This document shows, in pieces, positions 24,237 through 35,326 of a DNA stretch of 64,000 nucleotides. Each line of letters starts with the position of its first letter. Position 1 is the stretch's first letter. A model generated the notes under the pieces. The model was not told the DNA's origin, did no database searches, and saw nothing but the letters and a program-made list of their open reading frames with translations. Source of the stretch: Streptomyces sannanensis (GTDB lineage Bacteria > Actinomycetota > Actinomycetes > Streptomycetales > Streptomycetaceae); contig NZ_BAAAYL010000001.1 of the NCBI RefSeq assembly GCF_039536205.1, forward strand, positions 2,852,001 to 2,916,000, read 5' to 3'. The position numbers were made by a program, and so were the translations under genes.

Positions 24237-24749
24237 ATGCGCACGGCACAGACAAGCAAATCGGCCGACCCACGCCTCAACTGGAGCAGCACCGGGAACG
24301 ACGGCCCGCACCCCACGCTCCGTCACCGCCGCGACGGCATCCTGCCCACCGTCGCCGCCGCCCTCTCCGTCCGCGGCACCACCCTCACCTGCACCGCCGG
24401 CCGAGGCGACCAGCCACCCGCACTGCACCCGCTCGTCCAGGACTACCTCGACACCCTCACCGGCAACCAACGCGAACGCTTCACCGGACGCTGCCCCGAA
24501 GCGATCCTGCTCTCCCACCACCTCACCGCCGCCGAAGCCGGCCGATCCAAACGCGCCCAGCGCAAACCGCTCACCCACGGCGAAGCACGCCGCGCCCTCA
24601 AGAACTCCAAACTCACCGCCCGCCGCATCCGCGAGGACGGCGACCCCCTGCACGGCAGCTACGCCCCGCCCTGCCGCTCCTGCTCCGCGCTCCTCGACCA
24701 TTTCGGCGTACGCCCCGTCGACCCGACCTCCGCCTCCGAGAAGGGCTGA
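24237..24749 (+). CDS. YwqJ-type putative deaminase toxin domain protein
   Basis: 170 aa. After a ~55-residue variable N-terminus the protein matches the YwqJ-like deaminase family. GRCPEAILLSHHL (85-97) gives the C-x-E half-site (C86, E88), and YAPPCRSCSALLDHFGV (142-158) gives the PCxxC half-site (C146, C149). Such enzymes deaminate bases in nucleotides or nucleic acids and usually form the C-terminal tips of polymorphic toxins; here the domain stands nearly alone. No signal peptide, LXG, PT-HINT or RHS region precedes it. ATG at 24237 has GGAGG about 12 nt upstream. The SUKH-3 gene starts 2 bp after its stop, so the pair should be co-translated. Confidence 0.85.
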   Translation: MRTAQTSKSADPRLNWSSTGNDGPHPTLRHRRDGILPTVAAALSVRGTTLTCTAGRGDQPPALHPLVQDYLDTLTGNQRERFTGRCPEAILLSHHLTAAEAGRSKRAQRKPLTHGEARRALKNSKLTARRIREDGDPLHGSYAPPCRSCSALLDHFGVRPVDPTSASEKG

Positions 24750-24751
24750 CC

Positions 24752-25240
24752 GTGCCGGACACCAACACCGCACGCTTCCCGGTCCACGTCGACGCCGCCC
24801 TGCGCGCCTCCGGCTGGCAGCCCGGCCGCTGGGACATCGGACAAGCCGAAAACTGGGCCGACACCCTCAGCGCCCACATCTCCCCCGCCGGGCACCGGCA
24901 CACCGTCTTCCCCGCCGCCATCGAAGCCTGGGCCGAATTCGGCGGACTGCGCATCACCTGGCCCGGCCCCGGCCGGCAGAACGCGGTCAACCCCATCCGC
25001 TTCGACCCGCTCGCCGGACTCCACCTCGCCCGCACCCTCGCCGACCTCGGCCGCGCACTCGACACCGAGGTCGCCCCGCTCGGAGAGGAGGGCGACGCAC
25101 AGGCCGTACTCGCCATCGACGCCGAAGGCCGCGTCTACAGCATCGACCACACCGGCGACTGGTACCTCGGCCCCGGCCTCGACGAGGCCCTCAACACACT
25201 CCTCACCGGAATCCAGCCGGTCCGTCTCACATCCGCCTGA
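24752..25240 (+). CDS. SUKH-3 immunity-type protein
   Basis: 162 aa that match SUKH-3 along the whole length: ALRASGWQPGRWD (15-27), WAEFGGLRITWPG, IRFDPLAGLHLA, then LAIDAEGRVYSIDHTGDWYL and ALNTLLTG. SUKH-3 proteins are known immunity partners of deaminase and nuclease toxins. GTG at 24752 begins 2 bp after the YwqJ-type deaminase stop, the classical toxin-then-immunity order. It probably binds and inhibits that deaminase; this partner assignment is inference from adjacency. Confidence 0.88.
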   Translation: MPDTNTARFPVHVDAALRASGWQPGRWDIGQAENWADTLSAHISPAGHRHTVFPAAIEAWAEFGGLRITWPGPGRQNAVNPIRFDPLAGLHLARTLADLGRALDTEVAPLGEEGDAQAVLAIDAEGRVYSIDHTGDWYLGPGLDEALNTLLTGIQPVRLTSA

Positions 25241-25255
25241 CGCCCGCCCCGACGC

Positions 25256-26575
25256 TCAGCCCGACGCGGGCAGCACCGCGGAGACCCGGAAACCGCCCGC
25301 ATCCGTCGGACCGGAGACGAACACCCCGCCCAACGCCGTCACCCGCTCCCGCATACCCACCAGGCCGTTGCCACCACTCGGCAGCCCCGCGTCGCGCGCC
25401 GCCGCGTCCGACGGACCGTTCTCCACCTGCATCGCCACCTCACCGCCCCGGTGAGCCAGCCGCACCCAGGTCTCCGCACCCGCCGCGTGCTTGTGGACGT
25501 TCGTCAACGCCTCCTGCACCACCCGGTACGCCGTCTGCTCCACCACCGGCGCATACAGCCGCGGATCACCCTGCACCGACAGCACCACCGTCATCCCGGC
25601 CTCCCGGGACTGACCCACCAGCGCCTCCAGATCCGCCAGCGACGGCCCCGCCTCCTCCACAGCGGGAGCCACCCGGGCCGCCTGAGCCGCCTGGACCGCC
25701 TGGGCCTCCGGCGCGGGTGCCGGCTCCTCCTTCGGCTTCGACACCGGCGAACGCAGCACCCCCAGCATCTCGCGCAGCTCCGTCAACGCCTGCCGGCCCA
25801 TGTCGCCCACCAGCGCCGCGTTCTTCACCGCCTTCTGCGGATCCTTCAACGCCACCGCCTGCAACGCCGTCGCATGAACCACCATCAGGCTCACCCGGTG
25901 CGCCACCACGTCGTGCATCTCCCGGGCTATCCGGGTCCGTTCCTCCCTACGGGCCCACTCCGCCCGCTCCTCGGCCCGGTCCGCGAGCAGCGACAACTCC
26001 CGCTCCAACGAGTCCGCCCGCTCCCGCAGGCTCTCCATCAGCCGCCGCCTCGCCCCGATGTACAACCCGAAGAACAGCGGCGGCGCGGCCATCCCCAACG
26101 ACATGAACAGCGCCAGCGTCGGCACATACCAGAGCCCCGGATCGAAATCGGTGTCACCGTCCAGGCCCCGCCGCAGCTCCACGAACGTCACGATGAACGT
26201 CCCCAACAGCTGCATCCCGGCCAGCACCGAGATGATCCGGCGCGGCACCTCGGAAGCGGCCAGCGTGTACAGCCCCACGACGGCCATCACGTAGCCCATC
26301 TCGGCCGGCGTGACCGCGATCGACACCAGCACCACGGCGATCGGCCACCGCCGCCGCAGCGTCAGCACGGCCCCCACGAGCAGCCCGAACAGCACCCCGG
26401 CCGGAACAGGCAGCCCGGCATCCCCGGCGAATTCCACCCCCTCGCTCGCACATTCCAGCGCGGAGAGCAGCCCGAGCCCCACGTCCAGCGCGACACTGCG
26501 CCGCCGATCCCACCACCACCAGCCGCGGCGCGCGGTTCGCGCCGCGGCGTCCTGGCTCGCCCCCGTTGCGGTCAT
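25256..26575 (-). CDS. NarL-family sensor histidine kinase (orphan)
   Basis: 439 aa. About five to six hydrophobic segments (30-170) form a membrane sensor. The HisKA_3 dimerisation domain follows, with RTIAREMHDVVAHRVSL-type phospho-acceptor region around H221. The HATPase_c domain includes the G-box GNGLVGMRERVTALGG. A Glu/Ala/Pro insert of about 25 residues (KPKEEPAPAPEAQAVQ) separates the kinase subdomains. These kinases normally pair with a LuxR-type regulator, but none is adjacent; the nearest lie 20 kb away. ATG at 26575. It converges on the SUKH-3 gene with 15 bp between stops. Confidence 0.92.
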   Translation of the reverse strand: MTATGASQDAAARTARRGWWWWDRRRSVALDVGLGLLSALECASEGVEFAGDAGLPVPAGVLFGLLVGAVLTLRRRWPIAVVLVSIAVTPAEMGYVMAVVGLYTLAASEVPRRIISVLAGMQLLGTFIVTFVELRRGLDGDTDFDPGLWYVPTLALFMSLGMAAPPLFFGLYIGARRRLMESLRERADSLERELSLLADRAEERAEWARREERTRIAREMHDVVAHRVSLMVVHATALQAVALKDPQKAVKNAALVGDMGRQALTELREMLGVLRSPVSKPKEEPAPAPEAQAVQAAQAARVAPAVEEAGPSLADLEALVGQSREAGMTVVLSVQGDPRLYAPVVEQTAYRVVQEALTNVHKHAAGAETWVRLAHRGGEVAMQVENGPSDAAARDAGLPSGGNGLVGMRERVTALGGVFVSGPTDAGGFRVSAVLPASG

Positions 26576-27016
26576 GTGTCCACCCTACGGGCGCCATCGA
26601 GTCCTTTCCCGCTACTTATCAACCACAGAAAGTGGTGATGCGGTAGCGATCCGTGCACAGATCGCTCGAACTGGTGAATCGACAGGACTTTCGACTCGGA
26701 TGTCCGGATTTCGGACGAGGGTGACCGCATGAGCGAAATCCGACGCCGGGACGCGACGGCACGAGTGGCCTGCGGGACCAGAGCAGTTCCGGGCCGCCCC
26801 GGTGGGCGTCGACGCCACGACACCTGGGGAGACCACACTCGAGAAACACAACCCAAGGACCAAGCGCGAGAACACCGGTGAGCCGTTCCGCAGCCGCCTC
26901 GCCATCCACGCGCGACAAAGCGCCGACTTGTATCGTCGCGTCGAGGGCTGGTGGTACGGCATAGTGGTGGCTGCACGCTCGACCGATCAAGAAAATCGGA
27001 CACGACGCGCAAACTA
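26576..27016. other. 441-bp intergenic region, no gene seen
   Basis: This stretch between the histidine kinase start and the tRNA has lower coding bias than its neighbours. The short frames that cross it show no recognisable protein and no ribosome binding site. It should contain the kinase promoter (minus) and the tRNA promoter (plus). Confidence 0.5.
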
Positions 27017-27087
27017 TCCCGAGTCGTCTAATGGCAGGACAAATGGTTTTGGTCCATTGAATGAGGGTTCGATTCCTTCCTCGGGAG
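27017..27087 (+). tRNA. tRNA-Gln (anticodon UUG)
   Basis: The 71-nt sequence folds as a cloverleaf. The acceptor is TCCCGAG/CTCGGGA, the D stem GTCT/GGAC, and the anticodon stem AATGG/CCATT around loop TTTTGGT (anticodon TTG). The T stem is GAGGG/CCTTC with loop TTCGATT, and the discriminator is G. The CCA end is not fully encoded (CCC follows). It decodes CAA, a rare codon in Streptomyces. Confidence 0.95.
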
Positions 27088-27096
27088 CCCCGAACG

Positions 27097-27127
27097 ACGG
27101 GTCCTGACCGCACAGGTCAGGACCCGT
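27097..27127 (+). terminator. tRNA-Gln terminator hairpin
   Basis: A 13-bp perfect inverted repeat ACGGGTCCTGACC with the 5-nt loop GCACA starts 9 nt after the tRNA. It ends the tRNA transcript before the glmU leader. Confidence 0.88.
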
Positions 27128-27202
27128 ACTCGTTTCACGCTCGAAACCCCCCGGTATCCTCGGGACGTCCACCACCCGAAGCAAAAGCCGAAGGGCATTC
27201 CC

Positions 27203-28651
27203 GTGAGCGCCAATCGCCCGGCCGCCGTCGTCGTACTCGCAGCGGGTGAGGGCACCCGCATGAAGTCGGCCACCCCCAAGGTTCTGCACGAGATCTGCGG
27301 GCGTTCGCTCGTCGGACACGTCGTCGCCGCCGCCCGTGAGCTGGACCCCGCGAACCTCGTCGTGGTGGTCGGCCACGCCCGTGAGCAGGTCGCCGCGCAC
27401 CTCGGGGCGATCGATGCCGGGGTGCGCACCGCTGTTCAGTACGAGCAGAACGGCACCGGCCACGCCGTGCGCATGGCGCTGGACGAGCTCGGCGGCGGCG
27501 TGGAAGGGACCGTCGTCGTCGTGTGCGGCGACACTCCGCTACTGACCGGCGACACCCTGACCCAGCTCGCGCGGACGCATGCCGTCGACGGCAATGCCGT
27601 GACCGTGCTGACCGCCGAGGTGCCGGACTCGACCGGCTACGGGCGGATCGTGCGGGACGAGGCGACCGGTGCGGTGACCGCGATCGTGGAGCACAAGGAC
27701 GCGACGGACGAGCAGCGGGCGATCCGGGAGATCAACTCCGGGGTGTTCGCGTTCGACGGGCAGCTGCTCGAAGAAGCGCTGGGCAAGGTGCGTACGGACA
27801 ACAGCCAGGGCGAGGAGTACCTCACGGACGTCCTCGGCATCCTGCGCGAGGCGGGCCACCGGGTGGGTGCGTCGGTGGCCGCCGACCACCGGGAGATCCT
27901 GGGCATCAACAACCGTGTGCAGCTCGCGGACGCGCGCCGGCTGCTGAACGAACGGCTGCTGGAGCGGGCCATGATGGCCGGCGTGACGGTGGTGGACCCG
28001 GCGTCGGTGCTCGTCGACGTGACGGTGACCTTCGAGCGGGACGCGGTCGTGCACCCGGGTACGCAGCTGCTGGGTGCCACGCATCTCGCGGAGGGTGCGG
28101 AGGTGGGCCCGAACACGCGGCTGAAGGACACCACGGTCGGCGCGGGTGCGCGGGTGGACAACTCGGTGGCGGAGCGCGCCGAGGTCGGCGAGAGCGCCTC
28201 CGTGGGCCCGTTCGCGTATCTGCGGCCCGGGACGAAGCTGGGCCCGAAGTCCAAGGCCGGTACGTATGTGGAGATGAAGAACGCGACGGTCGGTGAGGGC
28301 ACGAAGGTGCCGCACCTGTCGTACGTGGGCGACGCGACGATCGGTGACTTCACGAACATCGGCGCGGCGACGGTCTTCGTGAACTACGACGGCGAGGCCA
28401 AGCACCACTCGACGATCGGCTCGCACTGCAAGACCGGCTCGGACAACATGTTTGTTGCGCCTGTCACAGTCGGGGACGGCGCCTACACCGCCGCCGGCTC
28501 CGTGATCACCAAGGATGTGCCGCCCGGTTCACTGGCGGTTGCGCGCGGTCAGCAGCGGAATATCGAGGGTTGGGTGGCCCGTAAGCGTCCGGGTAGTGCG
28601 GCGGCGCAGGCGGCGCAGGCGGCGGCCGAGGACGGCGCCGACGAAAGCTGA
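27203..28651 (+). CDS. glmU: Bifunctional UDP-GlcNAc pyrophosphorylase / GlcN-1-P acetyltransferase
   Basis: 482 aa. GlmU makes UDP-N-acetylglucosamine for peptidoglycan: it acetylates glucosamine-1-phosphate, then transfers UMP. The N-terminal nucleotidyltransferase shows LAAGEGTRMKSATPKVLHEI (13-32), QNGTGHAVRMAL and VVVCGDTPLL. The C-terminal left-handed beta-helix acyltransferase shows the hexapeptide run ending in GSDNMFVAPVTVGDGAYTAA, and AARGQQRN-like residues (ARGQQRNIEGW). Start is GTG at 27203. It heads the conserved glmU-prs-rplY-pth cluster. Confidence 0.98.
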   Translation: MSANRPAAVVVLAAGEGTRMKSATPKVLHEICGRSLVGHVVAAARELDPANLVVVVGHAREQVAAHLGAIDAGVRTAVQYEQNGTGHAVRMALDELGGGVEGTVVVVCGDTPLLTGDTLTQLARTHAVDGNAVTVLTAEVPDSTGYGRIVRDEATGAVTAIVEHKDATDEQRAIREINSGVFAFDGQLLEEALGKVRTDNSQGEEYLTDVLGILREAGHRVGASVAADHREILGINNRVQLADARRLLNERLLERAMMAGVTVVDPASVLVDVTVTFERDAVVHPGTQLLGATHLAEGAEVGPNTRLKDTTVGAGARVDNSVAERAEVGESASVGPFAYLRPGTKLGPKSKAGTYVEMKNATVGEGTKVPHLSYVGDATIGDFTNIGAATVFVNYDGEAKHHSTIGSHCKTGSDNMFVAPVTVGDGAYTAAGSVITKDVPPGSLAVARGQQRNIEGWVARKRPGSAAAQAAQAAAEDGADES

Positions 28652-28662
28652 CCGGAAAACGC

Positions 28663-28680
28663 TACGCCGATCTCGGCGTA
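28663..28680 (+). terminator. Short palindrome after glmU
   Basis: TACGCCGATCTCGGCGTA, a perfect 18-bp palindrome (7-bp stem, 4-nt loop), lies 12 bp after the glmU stop. It may be a weak terminator or a protein-binding site near the prs promoter; there is no T-run. Confidence 0.4.
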
Positions 28681-28781
28681 CCGTGATAGATGCACGATTC
28701 GGCGGCTCGCTGCACAGGGACTGTGCTGGTTACAGGAGTGCGGGTGCAGCAGCGGAACATCACGTCTGAGGAGACAGTCCT

Positions 28782-29756
28782 GTGACCGGGATCAAGACGA
28801 CCGGCGAGAAGAAGCTGATGCTCTTCTCCGGCCGCGCCCACCCCGAGCTGGCCGAGGAGGTCGCACATCAGCTGGGCGTCGGTCTCGTGCCGACCAAGGC
28901 GTTCGATTTCGCCAACGGTGAGATCTACGTCCGCTACCAGGAATCCGCGCGTGGCGCGGACTGCTTCCTGATCCAGAGCCACACGGCTCCGATCAACAAG
29001 TGGATCATGGAGCAGCTGATCATGATCGATGCTCTGAAGCGGGCCTCGGCCCGGAGCATCACCGTGATCATCCCGTCGTACGGCTACGCCCGGCAGGACA
29101 AGAAGCACCGCGGTCGTGAGCCGATCTCGGCCCGTCTGATCGCCGACCTCATGAAGACGGCCGGTGCCGACCGCATCCTCACGGTCGACCTGCACACCGA
29201 CCAGATCCAGGGCTTCTTCGACGGCCCGGTCGACCACCTGTCCGCCCTGCCGGTCCTCGCCGACTACGTGGGCGCCAAGGTGGACCGGTCCAAGCTGACG
29301 GTGGTCTCCCCGGACGCCGGCCGTGTCCGGGTCGCCGACCGCTGGTGCGACCGGCTGGACGCGCCGCTGGCGATCGTGCACAAGCGCCGTGACAAGGACG
29401 TGGCCAATCAGGTCACCGTCCACGAGGTCGTCGGTGATGTGAAGGGCCGCATCTGTGTCCTGGTCGACGACATGATCGACACTGGTGGCACCATCTGCGC
29501 CGCCGCCGACGCGCTGTTCGCGCACGGCGCGGAGGACGTCATCGTGACGGCCACGCACGGTGTGCTGTCGGGCCCGGCGGCCGACCGTCTGAAGAACTCC
29601 AAGGTCAGCGAGTTCGTGTTCACGAACACCCTGCCCGACCCGGACAACCTGGAGCTCGACAAGATCACGGTGCTGTCGATCGCACCGACGATCGCCCGCG
29701 CGGTGCGCGAGGTCTTCGAGGACGGTTCGGTGACGAGCCTCTTCGAGGAGCAGTAG
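28782..29756 (+). CDS. prs: Ribose-phosphate pyrophosphokinase (PRPP synthase)
   Basis: 324 aa class I PRPP synthetase. It makes PRPP from ribose-5-phosphate and ATP for nucleotide, His, Trp and NAD synthesis. Motifs include FANGEIYVRYQESARGADCF, the catalytic flexible loop SYGYARQDKKHRGREPIS, the metal-binding VDLHTDQIQGFF, and the PRPP-binding VLVDDMIDTGGTICAAADAL. Start is GTG at 28782. It follows glmU by 130 bp. Confidence 0.98.
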   Translation: MTGIKTTGEKKLMLFSGRAHPELAEEVAHQLGVGLVPTKAFDFANGEIYVRYQESARGADCFLIQSHTAPINKWIMEQLIMIDALKRASARSITVIIPSYGYARQDKKHRGREPISARLIADLMKTAGADRILTVDLHTDQIQGFFDGPVDHLSALPVLADYVGAKVDRSKLTVVSPDAGRVRVADRWCDRLDAPLAIVHKRRDKDVANQVTVHEVVGDVKGRICVLVDDMIDTGGTICAAADALFAHGAEDVIVTATHGVLSGPAADRLKNSKVSEFVFTNTLPDPDNLELDKITVLSIAPTIARAVREVFEDGSVTSLFEEQ

Positions 29757-29912
29757 ATCGCCCGTGCCCGGAGGGCACTGAAGATCACTTTTGAGGGCGG
29801 CCTCCCCGCCGGGTAGACTCACTGAGTTGCTCGGCGAGGGAGGCCGTACTCATGTGTACGGCGGTCCGTTATCGACGCGCTCTTCGTAGCAGGCCAGTCG
29901 TGGCCGGGTGAC

Positions 29913-29953
29913 CTCCCCCGAGCTCTTGACTGTGCTCGAGCAGGGGGATCCCC
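29913..29953. repeat. Dispersed palindromic mini-element in rplY leader
   Basis: CTCCCCCGAGCTC, then a GCTCGAGC core, and AGGGGGATCCCC form an interrupted palindrome just upstream of the rplY ribosome binding site. It aligns with the copy at 46981-47020 (CTCCCCC ... GCTCGAGC ... GGGGGGACCCC), showing one dispersed family. It may form a leader-RNA hairpin. Confidence 0.6.
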
Positions 29954-29983
29954 ATCTGTTCGTACTGCATACGAGGAGTGCAC

Positions 29984-30571
29984 ATGTCCGAGGTGAAGCT
30001 CACCGCGTCCGTCCGCACCGACTTCGGCAAGGGTGCCGCCCGCCGTACCCGCCGCGAGGGCCAGGTTCCGGGCGTTCTGTACGGCCACGGCTCCGCGCCG
30101 GTCCACCTGAGCCTGCCGGGTCACGCCCTGATGATGGCCCTGAAGACCCCGAACATCCTGCTCTCCCTGGACATCGAGGGCAAGAACGAGCTGGCCATCC
30201 CGAAGGCCGTCCAGAAGGACCCGCTGAAGGGCTTCCTGGAGCACGTCGACCTGCTGCTCGTGAAGCGCGGCGAGAAGGTCACCGTCGAGGTTCCGGTTCA
30301 CACCGAGGGCGACCTGGCCGCCGGTGGCAACCTGCTCGAGCACGTGCTGAACGCCCTGCCGGTCGAGGCCGAGGCCACCCACATCCCCGAGGCCGTCACC
30401 GTCTCCGTCGAGGGCCTGGCCGCCGGCGCGTCCGTCCACGCCAAGGACATCACCCTGCCCAAGGGTGTCACCCTGGCCGTCGAGGAGGACGCTGTCGTCC
30501 TCCAGGTCCTGGCCGCCCAGGCCGAGGAGCCGGTCGAGGAGGCCGCCGAGGCCCAGGGCGCCGAGGCCTGA
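29984..30571 (+). CDS. rplY: 50S ribosomal protein L25 (CTC/TL5 form)
   Basis: 195 aa. It binds 5S rRNA in the central protuberance. The N-terminal L25 core has [18 protein letters not shown] and the 5S-binding [20 protein letters not shown]. The C-terminal TL5 beta domain includes [20 protein letters not shown]. An acidic tail ([15 protein letters not shown]) ends the protein, as in other actinobacterial CTC proteins. ATG at 29984 has GAGGAG 5 nt upstream. Confidence 0.97.
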   Translation: MSEVKLTASVRTDFGKGAARRTRREGQVPGVLYGHGSAPVHLSLPGHALMMALKTPNILLSLDIEGKNELAIPKAVQKDPLKGFLEHVDLLLVKRGEKVTVEVPVHTEGDLAAGGNLLEHVLNALPVEAEATHIPEAVTVSVEGLAAGASVHAKDITLPKGVTLAVEEDAVVLQVLAAQAEEPVEEAAEAQGAEA

Positions 30572-30588
30572 GCCTCACGTTCTGCCTG

Positions 30589-30620
30589 ACGGGGTGGCGG
30601 GCCTTGGCCCGCCACCCCGT
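30589..30620 (+). terminator. Hairpin between rplY and pth
   Basis: ACGGGGTGGCGGGCC and its reverse complement are separated by TT, giving a 14-bp stem with a CTTG loop. It begins 17 bp after the rplY stop. Because pth starts 40 bp later, it may reduce rather than fully stop read-through. Confidence 0.75.
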
Positions 30621-30659
30621 TCCCCTGTACACGCCGGTACGCGAGGAGACGCAGCGCAT

Positions 30660-31256
30660 ATGACGACGGACGCCAACGCCCCCTGGCTGATCGTGGGTCT
30701 GGGCAACCCGGGGCCCGATTACGCCGCGAACCGGCACAATGTCGGGTTCATGGTCGCCGACCTGCTCGCGGAGCGCATCGGCGGCAAGTTCAAGCGCGCA
30801 CAGAAGGCGCAGGCGCAGGTGGTGGAGGGCCGTGTCGGTCCGCCCGGACCGGCGAGCCGGCGTGTCGTCCTGGTGAAGCCCATGTCGTACATGAACCTGT
30901 CGGGCGGGCCGGTGACCGCGCTGCGGGACTTCTACAAGGTGCCGGTCGCGAACATCGTCGCGATCCATGACGAGCTGGACATCGACTACGGCACGCTGCG
31001 TCTCAAGCTGGGCGGCGGCGACAACGGCCACAACGGCCTGAAGTCGATCACCAAGTCGCTGGGCTCCGACTACCACCGGGTCCGTTTCGGTATCGGCCGT
31101 CCTCCGGGCCGTATGCAGGTCGCGGACTTCGTGCTGAAGGACTTCTCGTCGAGCGAGCGCAAGGAGCTGGACCACTTCGTGGACCGCGCCGCGGATTCCG
31201 TGGAGTGTCTGGTGACGGAGGGTCTGGAGAGGGCGCAGAGCGCGTACAACTCCTGA
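30660..31256 (+). CDS. pth: Peptidyl-tRNA hydrolase
   Basis: 198 aa. It recycles tRNA from prematurely released peptidyl-tRNA. The family signature is complete: [20 protein letters not shown] with catalytic H26, [37 protein letters not shown] and [18 protein letters not shown] at 30660 has AGGAG upstream (GAGGAGACGCAGCAT). Last gene of the glmU-prs-rplY-pth cluster. Confidence 0.98.
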   Translation: MTTDANAPWLIVGLGNPGPDYAANRHNVGFMVADLLAERIGGKFKRAQKAQAQVVEGRVGPPGPASRRVVLVKPMSYMNLSGGPVTALRDFYKVPVANIVAIHDELDIDYGTLRLKLGGGDNGHNGLKSITKSLGSDYHRVRFGIGRPPGRMQVADFVLKDFSSSERKELDHFVDRAADSVECLVTEGLERAQSAYNS

Positions 31257-31653
31257 GTGCGTCTGGGGCAGGATCTCCTCGGCCCATGAGGTTGCTGTCT
31301 CCCGTCCTGTGGGTGCTCATGGCCGCGCCGGCCGGTCTGCTCGTCGTGGGGGACGGCGCAGCGTGTGATTCCGGCCGAGGGCCGCGAGCGGCAATGCACC
31401 GGTTCGTGTACCCCGGACGGTCCTGGCGCCGGTCGTGACGGGTGCGACTGCCGCGTATCGCCTGGGCAACTGCCGTGGCAGGGGCGGTTCTTCCGGCCGG
31501 GTCGCTCGCGCCCCTGTGAATGTGCTTCCGGAACCGTCTGTACCAAGCATGGAACAGGGAATCCTCCCAGCTTGACGAATGATCAGGATCGGAAGGAAGC
31601 TGTAGCAACCCCCTGATCATTTGATCGATTTTCACTTTGAAGATGGAATGCCT
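31257..31653. other. 397-bp region, possible tiny secreted ORF, otherwise no gene
   Basis: An ATG at 31286 opens 50 codons starting MRLLSPVLWVLMAAPAGLL, which looks like a signal peptide, but the rest is featureless and no ribosome binding site is present. It is more likely a relic than a gene. The last 60 bp are unusually AT-rich (GATCATTTGATCGATTTTCAC) and probably hold the promoter and leader of the LPXTG protein. Confidence 0.4.
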
Positions 31654-32445
31654 ATGCGCATGCGCACTTTTGTTTCCTTGAGTGCGGCGACGGCGGCTGC
31701 CTTCGCACTGCTGACGCCCGCTGCCTACGCGACTCCCCGGGGCGACAACGGCACCGTCAAGATCCACGACGCGAAGACCGGCGAGGAGCTCCGCAAGAAC
31801 GAGCCTCACGTCTGCACCTTCTACCTCGACGCCTTCGGCTTCGACGGTGGCCAGCAGGTCGGCTGGAAGATCGTCGAGATGCCGCCCACAGGCACCAAGG
31901 GCACCGAGGCCAAGAACGGCTCGCTCAGCCTGGACGCCGAGGGTCACGGCCGCAGCGAGGACATGAACCTCCCCGACGGCCACTACAAGCTCATCTGGAA
32001 CTTCGACGGTGAGCACGGAAAGGCCAAGCACAAGGTCTTCTGGACCGAGTGTGAGGACGAGAAGCCCGGCGAGAACCCGGGCGGGCAGCCGGGTGACAAG
32101 CCGAGCGAGAACCCCGGCGACAAGCCTGGCGACAAGCCCGGCGAGAACCCCGGTGACAAGCCCGGCGAGAACCCCGGCGACAAGCCTGGTGACAAGCCCA
32201 GCGAGCAGCCTGGTGACAAGCCGTCGCCCGAGCCGTCCCAGCCCGCCGCCAACGGCGGCAGCACGGGTGGCGACGACACGAAGCCGGACAACCAGCCGTC
32301 CCCGGCAGGCGAGAAGGGCACCGAGGGTGACCTCGCCGAGACGGGCTCCAGCACGCCCGTCGTCGCGCTGTCCGCGGCCGCCGCGGCCCTGCTCGGCCTG
32401 GGCGGTTTCCTGGTGATGCGCCGCCGTAAGGCTCAGCAGCACTGA
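31654..32445 (+). CDS. LPXTG-type (LAETG) cell-wall-anchored surface protein
   Basis: About 263 aa. A signal peptide (MRMRTFVSLSAATAAAFALL ... AYA) precedes a ~110-residue beta-rich domain (VKIHDAKTGEEL, CTFYLDAFGFDGGQQVGWKI, LPDGHYKLIWNFDGEHG). A charged Pro/Gly repeat follows, built on GENPGDKPG-like units (nt ~32060-32220), which should span the cell wall. The C-terminus has the sorting signal LAETG, a hydrophobic helix and the tail RRRKAQQH. A class E-type sortase is the likely anchoring enzyme; none lies in this window. ATG at 31654 or 31648 is possible; neither has a strong Shine-Dalgarno. Confidence 0.88.
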   Translation: MRMRTFVSLSAATAAAFALLTPAAYATPRGDNGTVKIHDAKTGEELRKNEPHVCTFYLDAFGFDGGQQVGWKIVEMPPTGTKGTEAKNGSLSLDAEGHGRSEDMNLPDGHYKLIWNFDGEHGKAKHKVFWTECEDEKPGENPGGQPGDKPSENPGDKPGDKPGENPGDKPGENPGDKPGDKPSEQPGDKPSPEPSQPAANGGSTGGDDTKPDNQPSPAGEKGTEGDLAETGSSTPVVALSAAAAALLGLGGFLVMRRRKAQQH

Positions 32446-32461
32446 CGTTCTGACGCACGCA

Positions 32462-32501
32462 CAGGGCCTGCTGCCGGACATCGTTCCGGCAGCAGGCCCT
32501 G
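32462..32501. terminator. Bidirectional terminator between LPXTG gene and ppc
   Basis: A 17-bp perfect inverted repeat beginning CAGGGCCTGCTGCCGGA with a 6-nt loop lies between the convergent genes and is followed by TTGTGTTG on the plus strand. It should stop transcription of the LPXTG gene and could serve ppc as well. Confidence 0.88.
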
Positions 32502-32596
32502 TTGTGTTGCCTGGTGTGCACCAGTGCTCGCCGCAGGCGGGTGCCCTGCGCCGTGCGGCGCGGGGCACCCGCAGGGACCGGCGGACCTGCCTGCGT

Positions 32597-35326
<2,730 letters not shown>

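Noticed and set aside
20694..25240. Contact-dependent inhibition or ESX/T7-type toxin locus
   Set aside because: No LXG, WXG100, RHS, filamentous haemagglutinin or signal-peptide region was found in any of the four genes or their neighbours.
27017..27087. tRNA-Gln as an integration site for a genomic island
   Set aside because: No integrase gene, and no duplicated tRNA 3' end was seen on either side; glmU follows in its normal place.
31286..31438. Small secreted protein gene
   Set aside because: Signal-peptide-like start but no ribosome binding site, no recognisable mature region; kept only as a note in the intergenic entry.
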